Positions 10,931 to 22,960 are shown, counted from the first letter of the stretch. The stretch: 64,000 bases of DNA from Tenodera sinensis (GCA_030765045.1 CM060968.1:106695904-106759903), one strand, 5' to 3'. The notes: generated by a model not told the origin, from the sequence alone. Made by a program: numbers and translations.

Positions 10931-11780
10931 TACGTCAGTAAAAGAGAACTGTGCTGTGAATTAAGTTAAAAGTTTTGGAGAAGAATAAAGCTGTTCGCAG
11001 ACACATATGGGCCTTTTCTTAAAATGCTTTTTATTTTTTGGACTGAGAGGGCCTCAAAACAAGCGTTTCGATAAGATGGCGATATCGAAATCTTGGAGCT
11101 AATACAACATGTTATCTACCTACTTGGAAAACCGAAGAGAGAGCAAAATTGGTTAACTTGTAGAATTCCTGGGAGTATCAAATAGTCCATTTGCCTGAAA
11201 ACATAAAAAGCGGGCTGGAGCAACATATTGGAACAGTCACATGATGAAGTATTCAAGAGAATGACAGTGCTGCTATTTCTATCGGAACTTAGTCGAACAT
11301 CAATTCTACTTCTTGTCGATGTAAGATCCGCTGAAAATTTTTCTCTATTGCTCGTATCGAAGTATTGAACACGTTTATAAAGTCATGAAAACTTTTAAGA
11401 GGTATTATGATAACTGAATAAAAGCAGCACTTCTAAGAAGAACTTGGTAACTTCCAACGTTAAAGTATAATGAATAATGTAAAAGAAGGTGGAATTCTTA
11501 AAAGGGAAAGTTTCTGGAAAGCTTGTCATTTAAGCCAGTAACTTTAAACCATAAGACGAGTGAAAAATGTCTAAGCGGATAAGCAAAGAGAGGGGAACCG
11601 TTAAAAGAGACGGAATGGGCAATTCTGGCCGTAAAGCCTTTCTTGACATTTAGCTATACGGATGATAAAATTAACCAAAATTTGTTCACGTAGAACGGCC
11701 CAACTTCTAACCACAAAACCCTACAGTACTGTAAGCAGAAGAAAGCGCAGTCCTTACGCATTTTCGAAGTGGTGATAATT
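10931..11780. other. No clear gene; possible decayed upstream part of the RT pseudogene
   Basis: 11560-11780 may hold unreadable remnants preceding the RT motif at 11797. The rest is AT-rich without assignable features. Confidence 0.4.
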
Positions 11781-11789
11781 CGTACGCAA

Positions 11790-12770
11790 TTTGTTCTTTG
11801 ACATTGCTGGAGCTTTTGCTAATCTATGATGGCCGGAACTCTTTAGGGTTTTAAGGGACAAGACCTACCCAAAGTACATATATAATTCTTTAAAGGATTA
11901 CTGTAAAGACAGGAGGGTTCATCTACAAGAAGAAAATATAACACTCACAAAAGAAATTACGAAAGAATGACCAGAAGAATCCACAATGGGGTATTACGAA
12001 TGAGCCCTTATTGGTTCAACTGTTACATCAGGAAGATGTCAAAGAAGTAATCGCATATGCTGACGATTTGATACTAATGATAGAAGCCAACAGCAGGAAG
12101 GAGATTGAAAGATGTACTGTTGCTATAAGCGTGTGAGAAGATTGGTGTAAAAGAATAAAATTGGAAACTGCGCCACAAAAATCAGCATATATGTTCCTCA
12201 AGGGAAACCTGAAGAGAAATCCTAAGCTCAAGATTAATAAAGTCAGCATAAAAAGTGAAAGACTTTAATTACCTGGGGATTTATTTAGATGAGAAACTTA
12301 GATTTGATAGGTATATAGAGAAGCAGGTAAGATAATGATGAAACTAGCCACACTAACCAACACAAATTTTAAATTCCGTTAGAATCAACCAGAATTTATT
12401 ATACTGTGGTCATGACTGGCATATGGTGCAGATATACGGGCACAAAGCTTCTACGAAGGACTTGGAGACAAGTAATTGTAAGATTTATGGGTTTAGTAAG
12501 TACATCTGGTTGCTTTAGCTATATGGCCTATAGACTTGATCATTAGATTACGAGGTGAAATGTACTGGCTGAAGAAACAAGGATATTCAAGAATAGGAGG
12601 CATATCAAGCAGGTTATGTACCTCGAAGCGTGAAATGAAGAACGTTTTGATAAATGAATGACAAACAGAATGGAACAACATCAAGCAGGGTGGAAGAACA
12701 TACGAAATTTTCCCGAATACGTTACAGAAAGATTCAACCTGCTAAGGAGGGTGTGACCTTACTTCAAAAA
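11790..12770 (+). pseudogene. R1-like non-LTR retrotransposon reverse transcriptase, decayed
   Basis: Reading the plus strand through frameshifts and stops gives the typical order of an insect R1/LOA-type reverse transcriptase. First comes 'FDIAGAFANL', with a stop (TGA 11827-11829) where Trp is expected, then 'WPELF' (from 11797). Next is a basic stretch around 'KDRRVHLQEE', then 'VIAYADDLILMIEANSRKEI' with the catalytic YADD at 12056-12067, and 'KLETAPQKSAYMFLKG'. A C-terminal segment 'LRGEMYWLKKQ' from 12548 is in the same frame as YADD. The enzyme copies element RNA at a nicked target. At least one frameshift (frame of 11797 versus 12056) and several in-frame stops make this copy dead. 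The antisense open frames at 12028-12684 are shadows. Clade is inferred from motif style. Confidence 0.85.
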
Positions 12771-12792
12771 GATAGAAAGCAAAAGTATTATT

Positions 12793-13188
12793 GTGGTGAT
12801 ATTTGTATGTTCAAAATATAACACGCCATTACAAAATGGCAGGAAAAAGAGTCTAGGATATAGTGCAGACAACCGAAGACTTCTTGGTACGAGAAGAGCC
12901 GACCAGGGTCGTATGGAGGAATATCCACAACTCCAAGGAATAAAAGTAGTAGAAGAAATAAGAGTTGAACCTGAAGAAACGATATCTCGAAGATCAAATA
13001 GAACCATCCATCCTTCGACAGTTATTCAACATCAAGAATTGAGGTCGCTAGAAGTCGGACTAGAAATGGAACCACGAGAAGAGGATGGAACATCTAGAGT
13101 GAACAGGAGAAGAGAATCCTGGACTTCAAAGGAAAGATTAGATGCAGCAAGAAGTGAGGCTCGAGTTAGATTTCAAGAATCACCATAA
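12793..13188 (+). other. Open frame of 131 codons, unassigned
   Basis: I do not recognise the product. It is rich in Arg, Glu and Ser with low hydrophobicity, like a disordered tail. It begins just after the RT pseudogene on the same strand, so it could be the extreme 3' end of that element, or chance. The start codon has no support. Confidence 0.2.
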
Positions 13189-13479
13189 CTTGATGTAAAT
13201 GAATAATTATCTAGATTTAATTGTTTACCTAATCTAGTACTTGTTTGATATTCAAATCCACTCACGTGTATAACATTGAAAATAAAATTAAATAAGAACA
13301 AAATCACTGGATACGATGTCCTGGTGTAGATTCTAGATACCGAAACAATAGATATGCATATATTTTTAAATATATAATTCGTTATTGGAATACAATAGAT
13401 CTATTTACCATCCTCATTACAAGATCAAAGCAAAGTATATGGCTGATATGATTCGAGTGGTTGAATCGTCCGTCAAAAT

Positions 13480-13690
13480 CAGCTATTTGGGAGACACAGA
13501 AAGTGAAGAAAGCCAGAAAGGAGTGACTCAAGGTTACGAGAAGAAAACAGTTGTGATATCACAAAGGACTGTAGACTGTGTTAATATTAGTAAAGAGAGC
13601 TGTGTTGAAGTGCATTCAGTTAGAAGAAAATAAAGTGAGAAAAAATGATTGGACTGGACTTGTGTCGTTTTTGTCACACTGTTGTTCGTC
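13480..13690 (+). mobile_element. LTR 3'-half fragment, TGTGACGCCGG family (copy g)
   Basis: The block order 'agtgaagaaag', 'ggagtgactcaaggttacgag', 'agactgtgttaa' and 'tttttgtcacactg' matches 58150-58325 and 62445-62560. The 5' half is missing and the end lies just before a family A fragment. The open frames at 13385-13633 cover it by chance. Confidence 0.65.
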
Positions 13691-13850
13691 GAATTCTCAC
13701 TTTGTTGCAATACCAAGTTTGGTATTTAACAGTTTTTTCGTTTTTGAATTACGTGATTCAAACACACACACAAACACACACACACACACACACATTTTTT
13801 CAGGGAATCTCTTTACCTACTATGCGCATGATAGAGAAAATAAAAATGCC
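13691..13850 (+). mobile_element. Family A 3' fragment (A2) with (AC)n
   Basis: Contains 'caataccaagtttggtattt', 'cgtttttgaattacgtg' and an AC tract at 13762-13794, the place where family A carries its CACACA seed. A short trace of the downstream 'caggga' block follows. Confidence 0.6.
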
Positions 13851-14385
13851 TGAGGTCTGTACTGCACCGAGACAAGAGGCGGAAAGGATGACAGAAGCCA
13901 AGACAGTTTGAGAGCTGAAGTAGAAAGGTGTGAGGGAGAATGATGGTATAAGGGAGAGAAGATAACAATCGCCACAAGTAAAGCAATAACTCAAGGTTTG
14001 CTGTAAAACAAATAAGGTACGTGTTATTTGTCTCTTCCAATAAATATTTTTTTTTCTAAAGCCGCTCGAACATCAATCTCTCACATTGGTTATGGCCTGT
14101 CAACGTTATCGACATTCTGATAAAAGATCACTTCACGAACCGAGCAGCCTACACTTAAGCCCCTATTCATCAGGATAGACAAAACGGGCTGTTTAAGCAC
14201 GTTAATGGCCTCACTAAAGAGCAGAGAGATTACTGAACTAGAAATGTACTCAAGTGCATGCTTGCATTTAAAATCTCCACAGCCACTGCTCATTTCTCTG
14301 TATCTCCTACGATTAACAGTTTCCAAGTTTTAGTCTACAAATGTGCTACAAAGTAGATATTTTTCCCCCTTGACACCTTTCTGTT
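13851..14385. other. No gene seen
   Basis: Nothing assignable apart from a T-run near 14047. Confidence 0.5.
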
Positions 14386-15110
14386 TGCTGTATCTACAAG
14401 TTTCAGGGTACTAGCACATCCACGTGCCCATAGAAGGTACACGAAGCATTATACTCCACCCTAATATTCGGTACCAAGATTTCACCAGAAATAAAATGTG
14501 TTGAGGTCACCTGAAGCCAAGATAATCTCTTTTAGAGAAATATCCAACTGTCCACATTTGTATGTGAACTCAAAATCAGAGAACCATCAAATTTCCAATT
14601 TGAGTGGTCACTGTTCAGGCACGTAAGTCCAGAATTTTTCAAGAAAACTTCTTTTCTCAAACTAATCTTTGTATGAAATTTTTTTGTCATTTTAATTTTC
14701 TGCTAAAAACGATTCTGATTAAACCACGATGTGTTTCAGACAATGCAATAAGTAATCAAACTTAAATTTTGGAGCACTGTGTTTTTTGTGAATAGCCTGT
14801 GAAGTGATCTTATGGCTGATACAACATTTAATGGCGGGTGGCAGAACAAGCTGATCAACACAAAATCCAATGAGAAGCGTGCCAGGCCTGGCTGAGTTGT
14901 ACAGTTAAACATATGTAAAACCACGCTGTATATCCGGTTATATAAATATAATTTGCACCCACAAAATATATTTATTTGCACAACAGGAAGCATTAAGTTT
15001 TGAATCCGCCCTAATTCTGTATGAATGTTCTACAGTTTTCTACTCCTAAGGAACCTATGAAATTTGCGTAAAACGTAGACATCAAAACATACACTTTATG
15101 AAAAATTACT
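14386..15110 (-). mobile_element. Family A copy, minus strand (A3), split by a MITE
   Basis: Reverse-complement family A blocks are present: 'attatactccaccctaatat' and 'gatttcaccagaaataaaat' at 14450-14510, and 'ttttttgtgaatagcctgt' near 14783 (same as 31620). The MITE at 14814-15004 lies inside it. Confidence 0.55.
14814..15004. mobile_element. MITE, GCAGACACAAAATTTAATGG family (copy 2)
   Basis: The left end 'ggctgatacaacatttaatg' plus 'gcgggtggcag' and the right end 'gcattaagttttgaa' are inverted. The interior 'gtacagttaaacatatgtaaaaccacgctg' region is parallel to copies 3 and 5. Non-coding, about 190 bp. Confidence 0.7.
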
Positions 15111-15117
15111 TTTTCAT

Positions 15118-15168
15118 AGGGTCGGCCTGAGTGGCTCTGTTGGTTAAATGCTAGCCTAATGATTCCAG
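15118..15168 (+). mobile_element. Truncated tRNA-like SINE head (A box only)
   Basis: 'ggcctgagtggctctgttgg' then 'ttaaatgctagcc' resembles a tRNA D-arm/A-box start. No B box follows; the sequence changes abruptly to an A/C-rich segment. Confidence 0.5.
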
Positions 15169-15174
15169 AAACTT

Positions 15175-15680
15175 ATGATCAAATACATACACAATGCACA
15201 CACCAGACAATACAGAAGAACACTCATCAACACCGCACAAAAAATGAAAACAATAACACAAACAGAGAAACACAAAAATCCTCCTCTCATAACACTAATT
15301 GACGTTTACGACAAATACCAGCAACAAGAAGAAGACAGACTACAAGAACACCTTCAACATTTCCAAAACATTTAAACACATAATAAACACAAACACATAA
15401 AATAAAAACACACACATACACCTAGCACATAAACACACAGACACAAACATACAAAAGTTACCGATGAGCTGTTGCAGTAGACATACAAACCTGACAAAAC
15501 TACTAGCATAAACACCTTATACTTCTTGGGTAGACGACAGGCCACGCAGCTAGGGATGACCAAACACACACATCACCCATCCAAACACAAACCCACAACA
15601 CCAACACACACACACGCACTCGCCACTGAAATCCGCCACACGACCATAAAAAACCACAACCTCTAGGCTGAAGAACTTGT
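15175..15680 (+). other. A/C-rich segment, possible 3' end of a non-LTR element
   Basis: The plus strand is almost free of G and T for 500 bp. It starts with a 66-codon frame (15175-15375) whose C-terminus is Gln/His-rich, then has CACA-rich stops. Strong A/C strand bias is typical of some non-LTR retrotransposon sense strands. I do not recognise the peptide. Confidence 0.35.
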
Positions 15681-16785
15681 TTCAGTGGAGTGGTCCAGTT
15701 CAACCATTTTTACCAATGCCTGGTTTAAACACAAGGTTGGATTTATTAACACATTATGGAAAGCAGAGCAGCAGTGTAAATCCATCCGAGAACGTAAAAG
15801 CCACCATTGGACAATATGGTATCGTTTTCTGAGCGTCAAATTAAGAATATACATAAGAAAAGTAAACGAAATATTCTAAACATATGCACGTAAGATACAT
15901 TACATGCGTTCAGTCACGCTGGTTGTTTCATGCACTAGAAAAACTAGACATTTAAAATTATAACACATATATGCGCTCTATTATATGTACTCATAATTGT
16001 TTAACATTTTTACTACTTTCCACCAAATATCGATTCACAGTGCTAGATGTATGAGACAGGTGCTTAAAAGCAAGTCAAACTGTAAAATTCAATGCAGCGT
16101 TTTAAGACAATACTTAACACTGAATAAAATGCAGTTACATTCCTAATACGAGAAGGGAAACAAATTCAACACTTAAGTTCAAAACTTCGTAGAAAAAATA
16201 ATTGTAGCTGGTGTATACAGGATGGAAATAAAGTCACTGGATACGGATTTAAATGATAGATCAAGTTTTCTCATATATTCTCTCCCATAAATACAAGCAA
16301 CACGTTTGTTATTTTAGAGGAAGTAACAATACGTCAACTTTTATACGTTCTTTACATCATTAAATTTGTTTTATCTGAATAGGCTATTACTCATAAATTT
16401 ATAAAACTAAGAATCATGATATGAAAAAGATTACGGAAGCTTAGATTACTCCCGTGTCATAGAAATTTGCTAAAACTGTTAGCATTATAATGAATCATCG
16501 CTGATAAAAAGGATTAGGTAATAACTAATATTTTTTAAATATTGTATTCCGATTTGCTCTTTAAATTTCCATAAATAAATGTGCCTCTAAGATTTTTCTT
16601 TGAAAGAGCATTAAAGAAAAACTGATTTTCCGCATTAAATTCCTATGTCCACCGTTTTGACTTCCAGCCTGCGCATAGCTCTAAAACTTAATATGGCAAC
16701 ATGAATTTGCTTTCACCCCCTTCACACTCAAACCGTATTCAGTTACACTACTCTGAGTGAAAATCCTTTCAATGTCCAGCGTAGG
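15681..16785. other. No gene seen
   Basis: AT-rich sequence. A 64-codon frame at 15685 shows no motif. Confidence 0.5.
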
Positions 16786-16789
16786 CTCA

Positions 16790-16925
16790 TAAAAATCAGA
16801 TACACTCACCCGGTTTCAACTGGCTCCCGCGGGCAAAATTTGATAAGTGCTGTAATTTCACTCACCTGAAAGAAAAAGCAAAATGAATGCATTAGTACAC
16901 ACGCCAAAATAACAAAAGATTAACT
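16790..16925 (-). repeat. Low-copy repeat with abutting splice acceptor and donor motifs (copy 1)
   Basis: On the minus strand a pyrimidine tract plus TTTCAG is followed directly by GTGAGTG (junction at plus 16865/16866). The element is shared with 60270-60360 ('cactcacccg', 'aatttcactcacctgaaag'). Confidence 0.45.
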
Positions 16926-16926
16926 T

Positions 16927-17935
16927 ATTACTTTCTCTATTACTACACACAAGTATGCAGAAGATGTATTCCACCCAAAAATTCATAAATAAAAAAGAAT
17001 GCATATTATGAAAAAGGTTTAATGCATGTGGATGTGCGTGTGCGTGTGCGTTTTAAGTTTATTTCAAGGATGTGACACTATTTTCAAACACTGCTCCCAT
17101 CCCAACCTACCTTTTATGCTGAACATTTTTCGAAATATGTTCATTTTTTCCAGCTGACTCTTAAGAATTTTGTTTAAATGTCATTTAAGTGATGTTCAAC
17201 CTATGCGAAAGGGGGAAAGGCGCATTTGCCCCAGCTACTTTTCGTTGAGCCATGGAACACGAAGACCTCTCTAATGCTTGGTTACCTGAGTGACTCAAGG
17301 GGAACCCAGCGGGATGGTTCAGGCTGTAACATCTGTGGCCCGCACTCGGGCCACCTTTTTGATTCTGGGGTTTTCCAAGGTCATTAAGGCGAATGTTGGG
17401 AAAAGAATGTAAACCTTATATTCCCGCTTTCACTTTTCATTTCAGTCTCTCTATCCGATCTCTCCAGGCTGTAAGAATAGCGGGGTCGTCGTGTGGGGAA
17501 ATACGGTGCTTGGCTGAGAGGAGGCGCTGATTGATCAGCCGGACCTGGCTGCTGGCGGGCTCTCTATGGCCACTTGGAACCCCGTAGGACTGAAGAACTT
17601 ACCTGCACCTGTTCGGGACCCACCGGGGTTGTGATACGTTCTGGTCGCCTGTAGGGTACTTTCATCTCCTGCTTCCTCCCGGGGTCTGACGCACAATAAG
17701 CCATCGGAATCGCTACCATGACAGAGTGAAGGGGAATTGCTTCGTACACAAAACGAAGGGGAGGTGACTGAAGCGACAAGAGCTGTATCATATGTTCAAG
17801 ATATTTTTATGACAAATGAAGTACATATTTTAAATTGTTTGGGAGTACTCTCTGAAGTCGTCTTTATTACTTTTGCATAACTGGTAAACCGTAACATAGA
17901 AAAAAACAACTTTTTTTTAGTTTGTCCTTTAGCCT
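16927..17935 (-). mobile_element. Family A copy, minus strand (A4), split by a long repeat
   Basis: The 3' end blocks ('actttctctattact', 'gtattccacccaaaaattc') lie at 16930-16990. Middle blocks ('gacaaatgaagtacatattt', 'gcataactggtaaaccgt') lie at 17810-17900. The dispersed repeat at 17290-17775 separates them. Confidence 0.6.
17290..17775 (+). mobile_element. Dispersed GC-rich repeat (family R, copy 1)
   Basis: Parallels 33830-34255 in order: 'ccaggctgtaagaatagcgg', 'ggctgagaggaggcgctg', 'gggctctct', 'gggacccacc', 'agggtactttcat' and 'gacgcacaataagccatcgg'. It ends near 'gacagagtgaag'. No long frame survives. It could be a long SINE or the 5' or 3' end of a non-LTR element; the class is not resolved. 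Confidence 0.6.
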
Positions 17936-17936
17936 G

Positions 17937-18190
17937 GTATGCCATATCGGACGATAAATGAATGGGTGAAGTGATGCTCGAATAAACCTAGGGTCCATAA
18001 TAGAGCTTAAACTTGTCCGATATTTGTCTTCTCACGATATTTAGAAACCCCGGGAAAAAATCCTGATCCGGATAACCGATCCTAACCGAGATTCGAACTC
18101 AGACCTCTTGAATGTGAGGCACATAGAGACTGGCAAGAAAAGCTTCCACATAGGAATGCGCATACCAGCTATTCCACAACAGCAGCCAAT
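17937..18190 (-). mobile_element. tRNA-derived SINE on the minus strand (family S, copy 1)
   Basis: The B box in reverse ('gattcgaactc', about 18091) with flanking tRNA-like bases is preceded by a body starting 'gccatatcggacgat'. The same layout is at 37687-37880. Confidence 0.65.
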
Positions 18191-18632
18191 GAGATGCCTA
18201 GTGCAGGTGACAGTTACGAGATGCGGGGCAAACTTTTATGGAATCTTAAGAACGTTTCAATTTGTGGACATTTGTTACTAGGAATTCCAACCACGATTTC
18301 GTATGCGCTTTCTGTCACAGTTCACGTTTCTTCGTCGTACATATATTTGCGGAAGTAGCCAACTGTCGTTTACTTTAAACCTATTCTACTGTGCAGAACT
18401 CCACTTGTTCTCTGTGTGAATTTTAAGTAGCTTTTAATCTGTATGCTGTTTCAGAAATTTTTAATGTGACCCGAAAGTCATGCAGAATATTAATCCAGCC
18501 CTTTTAGAAGCTCTACAGAATGCTAATTATCGAAAAAAGCCAGTGCGCGATTTCTGTTTCGTATACTGAGAGCAAAATAATAGCTAAATAGTTTTACCTT
18601 CTTTCCCACCCACCTATGGTAGGTTAAAGTAT

Positions 18633-18830
18633 GGTAGACACAAGATTTAATGCCGGCAGATACCTGATCATTACTGCTCTCTTTTCTATTGTACAAATGA
18701 TATATCACTGGCTTTACAACGTGATTTCACAGCGTGTTTAACTATACAACACCGCAAGGTGTGGCAAGCGTCTGATTGGATGTTGTGTTGACCAGCTCCT
18801 CCTGCCATCCGCCATAAAAGTTTTAGACAG
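18633..18830. mobile_element. MITE, GCAGACACAAAATTTAATGG family (copy 3)
   Basis: The left end 'gtagacacaagatttaatg' and the right end 'ccataaaagttttagac' are inverted repeats. Interior blocks 'cagcgtgtttaactatacaa' and 'tgttgtgttgaccagctcct' are shared with copy 5. Non-coding, 198 bp. Confidence 0.75.
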
Positions 18831-18982
18831 ATAAACAAAAAAGAATAACAAAAATAGCCCATTTGTTATCCCTAATTAAATAAAGAACTACCTCGCGGCT
18901 GAAGAGGTAACGCCCCTGAAACAGCCTTAGGGCGAAATAAGGCCTTAAATATCCTTAAAAAATAGTACAATCCGTCAAAATT

Positions 18983-19124
18983 GAATAATAATAATATAAT
19001 AATATAATAATAATATAATAATAATATAGTAATAATAAAGTAATATAATAATATAATAATAATAATAATATAGTAATAATAAAGTAATATAATAATATAA
19101 TAATAATAATATAATAATATAATA

Positions 19125-19201
<77 letters not shown>

Positions 19202-19205
19202 TTAC

Positions 19206-19302
<97 letters not shown>
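18983..19302. repeat. (AAT)n tract, about 320 bp, partly interrupted
   Basis: The first 140 bp are interrupted by ATA and GT variants, then purer AAT runs to 19302. Poly-Tyr and similar frames across it are spurious. Confidence 0.97.
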
Positions 19303-19304
<2 letters not shown>

Positions 19305-20130
19305 CTTTTAGTGCAGCTAAATAGCCATAGTTTTACGTTGAAATACATTATATACATATAAATTACATATTTGCATATTCTCTGATAGATGGTAGCCTTT
19401 TGCTGCATAGTTCTAAGTGGTAGCGTTCACAAATTTGTGCACATAGTTTACATACACACATTTCCGATGGTTCATGAAAAGCTTTGTAGTTACATATCAT
19501 ATGGTGAAAACCATGTATTACCATTGTTGTTAGCACATGTCTCATATCGAAGCTGGCTGCTGTCCACGTTCGGTCTATCATGGCCCCTTGTCCCATAGAA
19601 TTCCGGCGGTATTTTTCTCTTTTTCTTTCCAGTGATTTCAGTAGTTTTCTCTGAGGCTCCAGTGTTCTGTACAGGTACTAAGGTTCTGAGGTCTTTAATG
19701 AGGAATGTTTCTCTTGCGAGGAGATAAACGAGTCTGGATCTGGTGGTTTTTGAAATTCAAGTATCACTATTTCACCGGAAAGGCATGTTCCGATGTCCCG
19801 AAAAAAAAAAAAGAAAAAAAAAAAAACTCCAACAAATTAAGAAACAAGTGGCATATAAAAGAATAACTGAAAAATTAAAAATAAGATAGACACGAAATTT
19901 CGTACACAAGACGCAATACTAAGATTTTCTTGAAATTCTGGTTATACCAAACACTTCCTTATTCCTAAAAAGTAACTTGTTACCAGTCTCTCAAAAACAG
20001 ATCCAACAATTTTCATTAAAGTATGAATTAAATACTGATATGAACAATGAAATTCATTTCTTGTTTGTTCTGCAAATGCTGTTTGGATTTTGGATACCCT
20101 TTTTACAGTTGGAAAACCACAAGCGATAGG
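19303..20130. other. No gene seen; A-run at 19801-19826
   Basis: No assignable frame or repeat apart from the A-run, which has a single G interruption at 19813. Confidence 0.5.

Positions 20131-20169
<39 letters not shown>
20131..20169. repeat. A-run of 39
   Basis: A homopolymer directly before a headless SINE body. It may be the tail of an older insertion at the junction. Confidence 0.95.
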
Positions 20170-20171
<2 letters not shown>

Positions 20172-20300
20172 AATGTGGTGAGGTTAAAAGCAAGTCTCAT
20201 GTCGGTGAATTTATTCACGTGTAAAAGAACTCTTACGGGACAAAATTCCGGCACACACGAAGCGCTGATGTAATTCTAGCAATCGACAGAGTCGTTAAAA
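20170..20300 (+). mobile_element. SINE body, 'ctcctgcgggac' family (copy 2)
   Basis: Contains 'aagaactcttacgggacaaa' and 'ggcacacacgaagcgctgat', matching 640-720 and 26700-26770. The tRNA-like head is missing. Confidence 0.7.
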
Positions 20301-20485
20301 AAATGTGTGTGTCTGTGTGTGTGTTTGGGTCTGTATGTGTGTCTGCCTATCTGCGTGCGAGTATGTATGTATTTATTTATTTATTCATTCATTCACAAAC
20401 ATATACACACGGGACTTTTTCTAAAAACGTGCATTTCCGGTGAAATCTCGATATCGAATTTTAGGGTGGAATGTAAGAGTGAGCA
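20300..20485 (+). mobile_element. Family A 3' fragment (A5)
   Basis: GT-rich stretch, then 'cacgggactttttctaaaaa', 'gcatttccggtgaaatctcg' and 'tatcgaattttagggtggaa', the canonical family A 3' part. Confidence 0.75.
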
Positions 20486-21829
20486 ACCAACGATAATTCG
20501 TTAATTATTTTATTACCTACAAAGTGAGAAACCACTGTTTCTATTTCCGGAAGTAGTGACATAAAATGTTACCGAATGTAAACACCAATGTTCAGAAACT
20601 ACCAAGAACATTTTCCAGCGATGGGGATACAAAGGAAGGCACTATTTGAAAAGCTGGCTGTAAAGGAAATGAAGCTTATTTGCTAGAATGCCTTGAAACT
20701 CCAGTTTCGTGAACACTGCAATGGTTGTGGATACCTATCGACTGTTTTCCTGAATAAGGAAGTATAACAGGCTGCAGAAGCTACAGCCCTAAAGGACTTG
20801 TCGTCTCTTTCTCAAATATTTGCAAAATGTAAACATCCACAGGCGTTCAAAAATATTGCCTTGAGATTCAAAACTTTCAACTAATTAAAATGCTGAATTT
20901 CTGTAGTTGAAACACTTCGTAAATATAAAGGAACAAATTTATGAAGTCAATTATTGAAGGAAAATCTTGTATATATCTCCATTACTTATAGATTTCAAAG
21001 TTTATATTGTAAATTACAATGATTTTTTAGCTTTACCTTTTGAAACTCATAACCTCGAGTGGGATTTATTAAATCAATTCCATGAATAAAATTTAAGTTT
21101 GTGCATAAATAATAATTACTTCCTTTGTGATGTTTAAAATCAAATCACATTGTGTCAGCTGTAAGCACTAAATGGTTCAAATGTCACGAAACATTAACCA
21201 AACTTACCAACAATGGTAGTGGGAAAACAGTTATCCGAAATTAAGATAATTTAAAATCAGAACGCAAAAAAGGATACACTTTTTCAGCAACACAATTTAC
21301 CTAATTGGAAATTGTTACTATTTGAATGTGCATTATTAGAGACATAATTTTCAATGTTCAAATTTTAACTGATTTGCCTTTTCGGTAATGGAATGGTCAA
21401 TATCAAGCAGGCGGCGTATGAAGATGCATTGTATTATGTTTTTACATTTAAGGTTTGCTTTCTAAGCTACATTTTGATCAATCCAACGATTTATGTTTAC
21501 TCCACTTCAGTTATCTCATTAAAAAGGTGAACTCGTGGCACAATATCAATCTGGGTATTCTTTCTGGTTGCAAGGTTAGGTGTAATTCTACGAAGTTGAA
21601 TCTGTTTCGGCGGAAAGTGTTTCAAACTTAAGTTGGAGTGGTCGGCCTGTGGTGACACAGAGACCACTCTAGTGAATTGCTCAGCGTCTAGGGCACAAAG
21701 CCTTCTGATAAACTCCAACGCCAGAAAATGGCCCTAAAACACACTTCGGGTCAAAACAGCAGTAATTTCCAACAAACAGATGATCCTTGTCGCAAACTCC
21801 CAGTTTCAAACGTGTCGGTTCTCGTCGAT
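20486..21829. other. No gene seen
   Basis: AT-rich sequence; the small minus frame at 21497-21718 shows no motif. Confidence 0.5.
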
Positions 21830-22265
21830 GTTGGTCGCTGAAGCTCCGCCGCGAAGACTTGCGGGTTCGAGTCCCATATCGGGAATGGGTGTGAATTGTA
21901 CACTTGAGTGAAGGCGGCGCCTAGCCGAGCGATTAGATTGTTCGCCTACCATATAGGCGGCCCGGGTTCGATCCCAGGGATCCGCATGTGGTATTTGTGG
22001 TGGATGAAGCGGCGTCTGGGCGGGGTTTCTTCGGCTTCCGTCGCCACTCATTTCACCAATTGCTTCGTTATCACCTTTCCAATCATCGATTTTGTCTATA
22101 TTCCATATCATCCTCTTCCTCACTATCATACCTGGTGCTTGGGTGACCACCTGCTTCCAGGTCTTCACTCTGTCCGGTCCATAGGTTCCTGTTATCCCAG
22201 ACAGGCGTCTGACCCTAGGCACTTCATTAGCATAATAGTCGCCTGTGGTCTTCAGTCAGATTGAT
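21830..22265 (+). mobile_element. Composite SINE with two tRNA-like B boxes
   Basis: B boxes 'gggttcgagtccc' (near 21862) and 'gggttcgatccc' (near 21963) are present, the second after an A-box-like 'tagccgagcgattag'. The body 'gcggggtttcttcggcttcc' and 'gccactcatttcaccaattg' resembles the body at 32190-32270. The second head is the more complete. Open frames on both strands are incidental. Confidence 0.75.
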
Positions 22266-22960
22266 GAAAATTTGTATGATTACGCGTGACAAGCAAAATA
22301 TTTCGGATCGCCGGCTTCCCTGCAATTACTGATTTGAAATGTTGTCCGAAATTGCCTACGAGTTGCAATAATTTATAATTGGGCGTTAAGCAGAACAAGT
22401 TTGTAATGCTGCTCAAGTGACACCCCTAAACTGTGCCTTAAGTAAACATCAGCAAATTAAGATTGAGATCTCTGTAAGTAGATTCAGACAACTATAGCAG
22501 ACACAAAATTTAATGGCGACTGACAGCTGACCGCTTTATGATCAGATTGTTCAGAATGTATATCGTTGCAATATCGGACACTTTTTAAACACCTGTATAT
22601 ATAACGGAAGTCTCGTACTACTTTTAACACATAGGGAAATCTTTTAAGCGTTGGTCGTCATTGGATGGCTTTGAAGTCTGCGGCACTAATGCAACTTACA
22701 GAACAGTACACCGACATGCAACCTAACGGATTGAATATCACCAAATATATAAACAGACTGCACCATAATGGGGGGAAAATGCCAAAATACATTTTACATA
22801 AATTGTGCGCTTCACAAGATCTACGTTTTTTCTGTACTAAGCTTTTGTCCATATGTCGGTAAGAGTCATTCAGTACGAAGAGGTTTTCACAGGATATCCT
22901 AAGAAAATTCGAGACATACGTGCACTCTACTTGACAGGAAAATATCTTAAATTTTCGAAG
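22266..22960. other. No gene seen; partial MITE at 22497-22570
   Basis: 'gcagacacaaaatttaatgg' at 22497-22516 starts a truncated copy (copy 4) of the MITE family; its right end is not found. The rest is unassigned. Confidence 0.55.

Noticed and set aside
12028..12684. Minus-strand frames opposite the RT remnant
   Set aside because: The plus strand carries the recognisable YADD and flanking RT motifs; the antisense frames are shadows.
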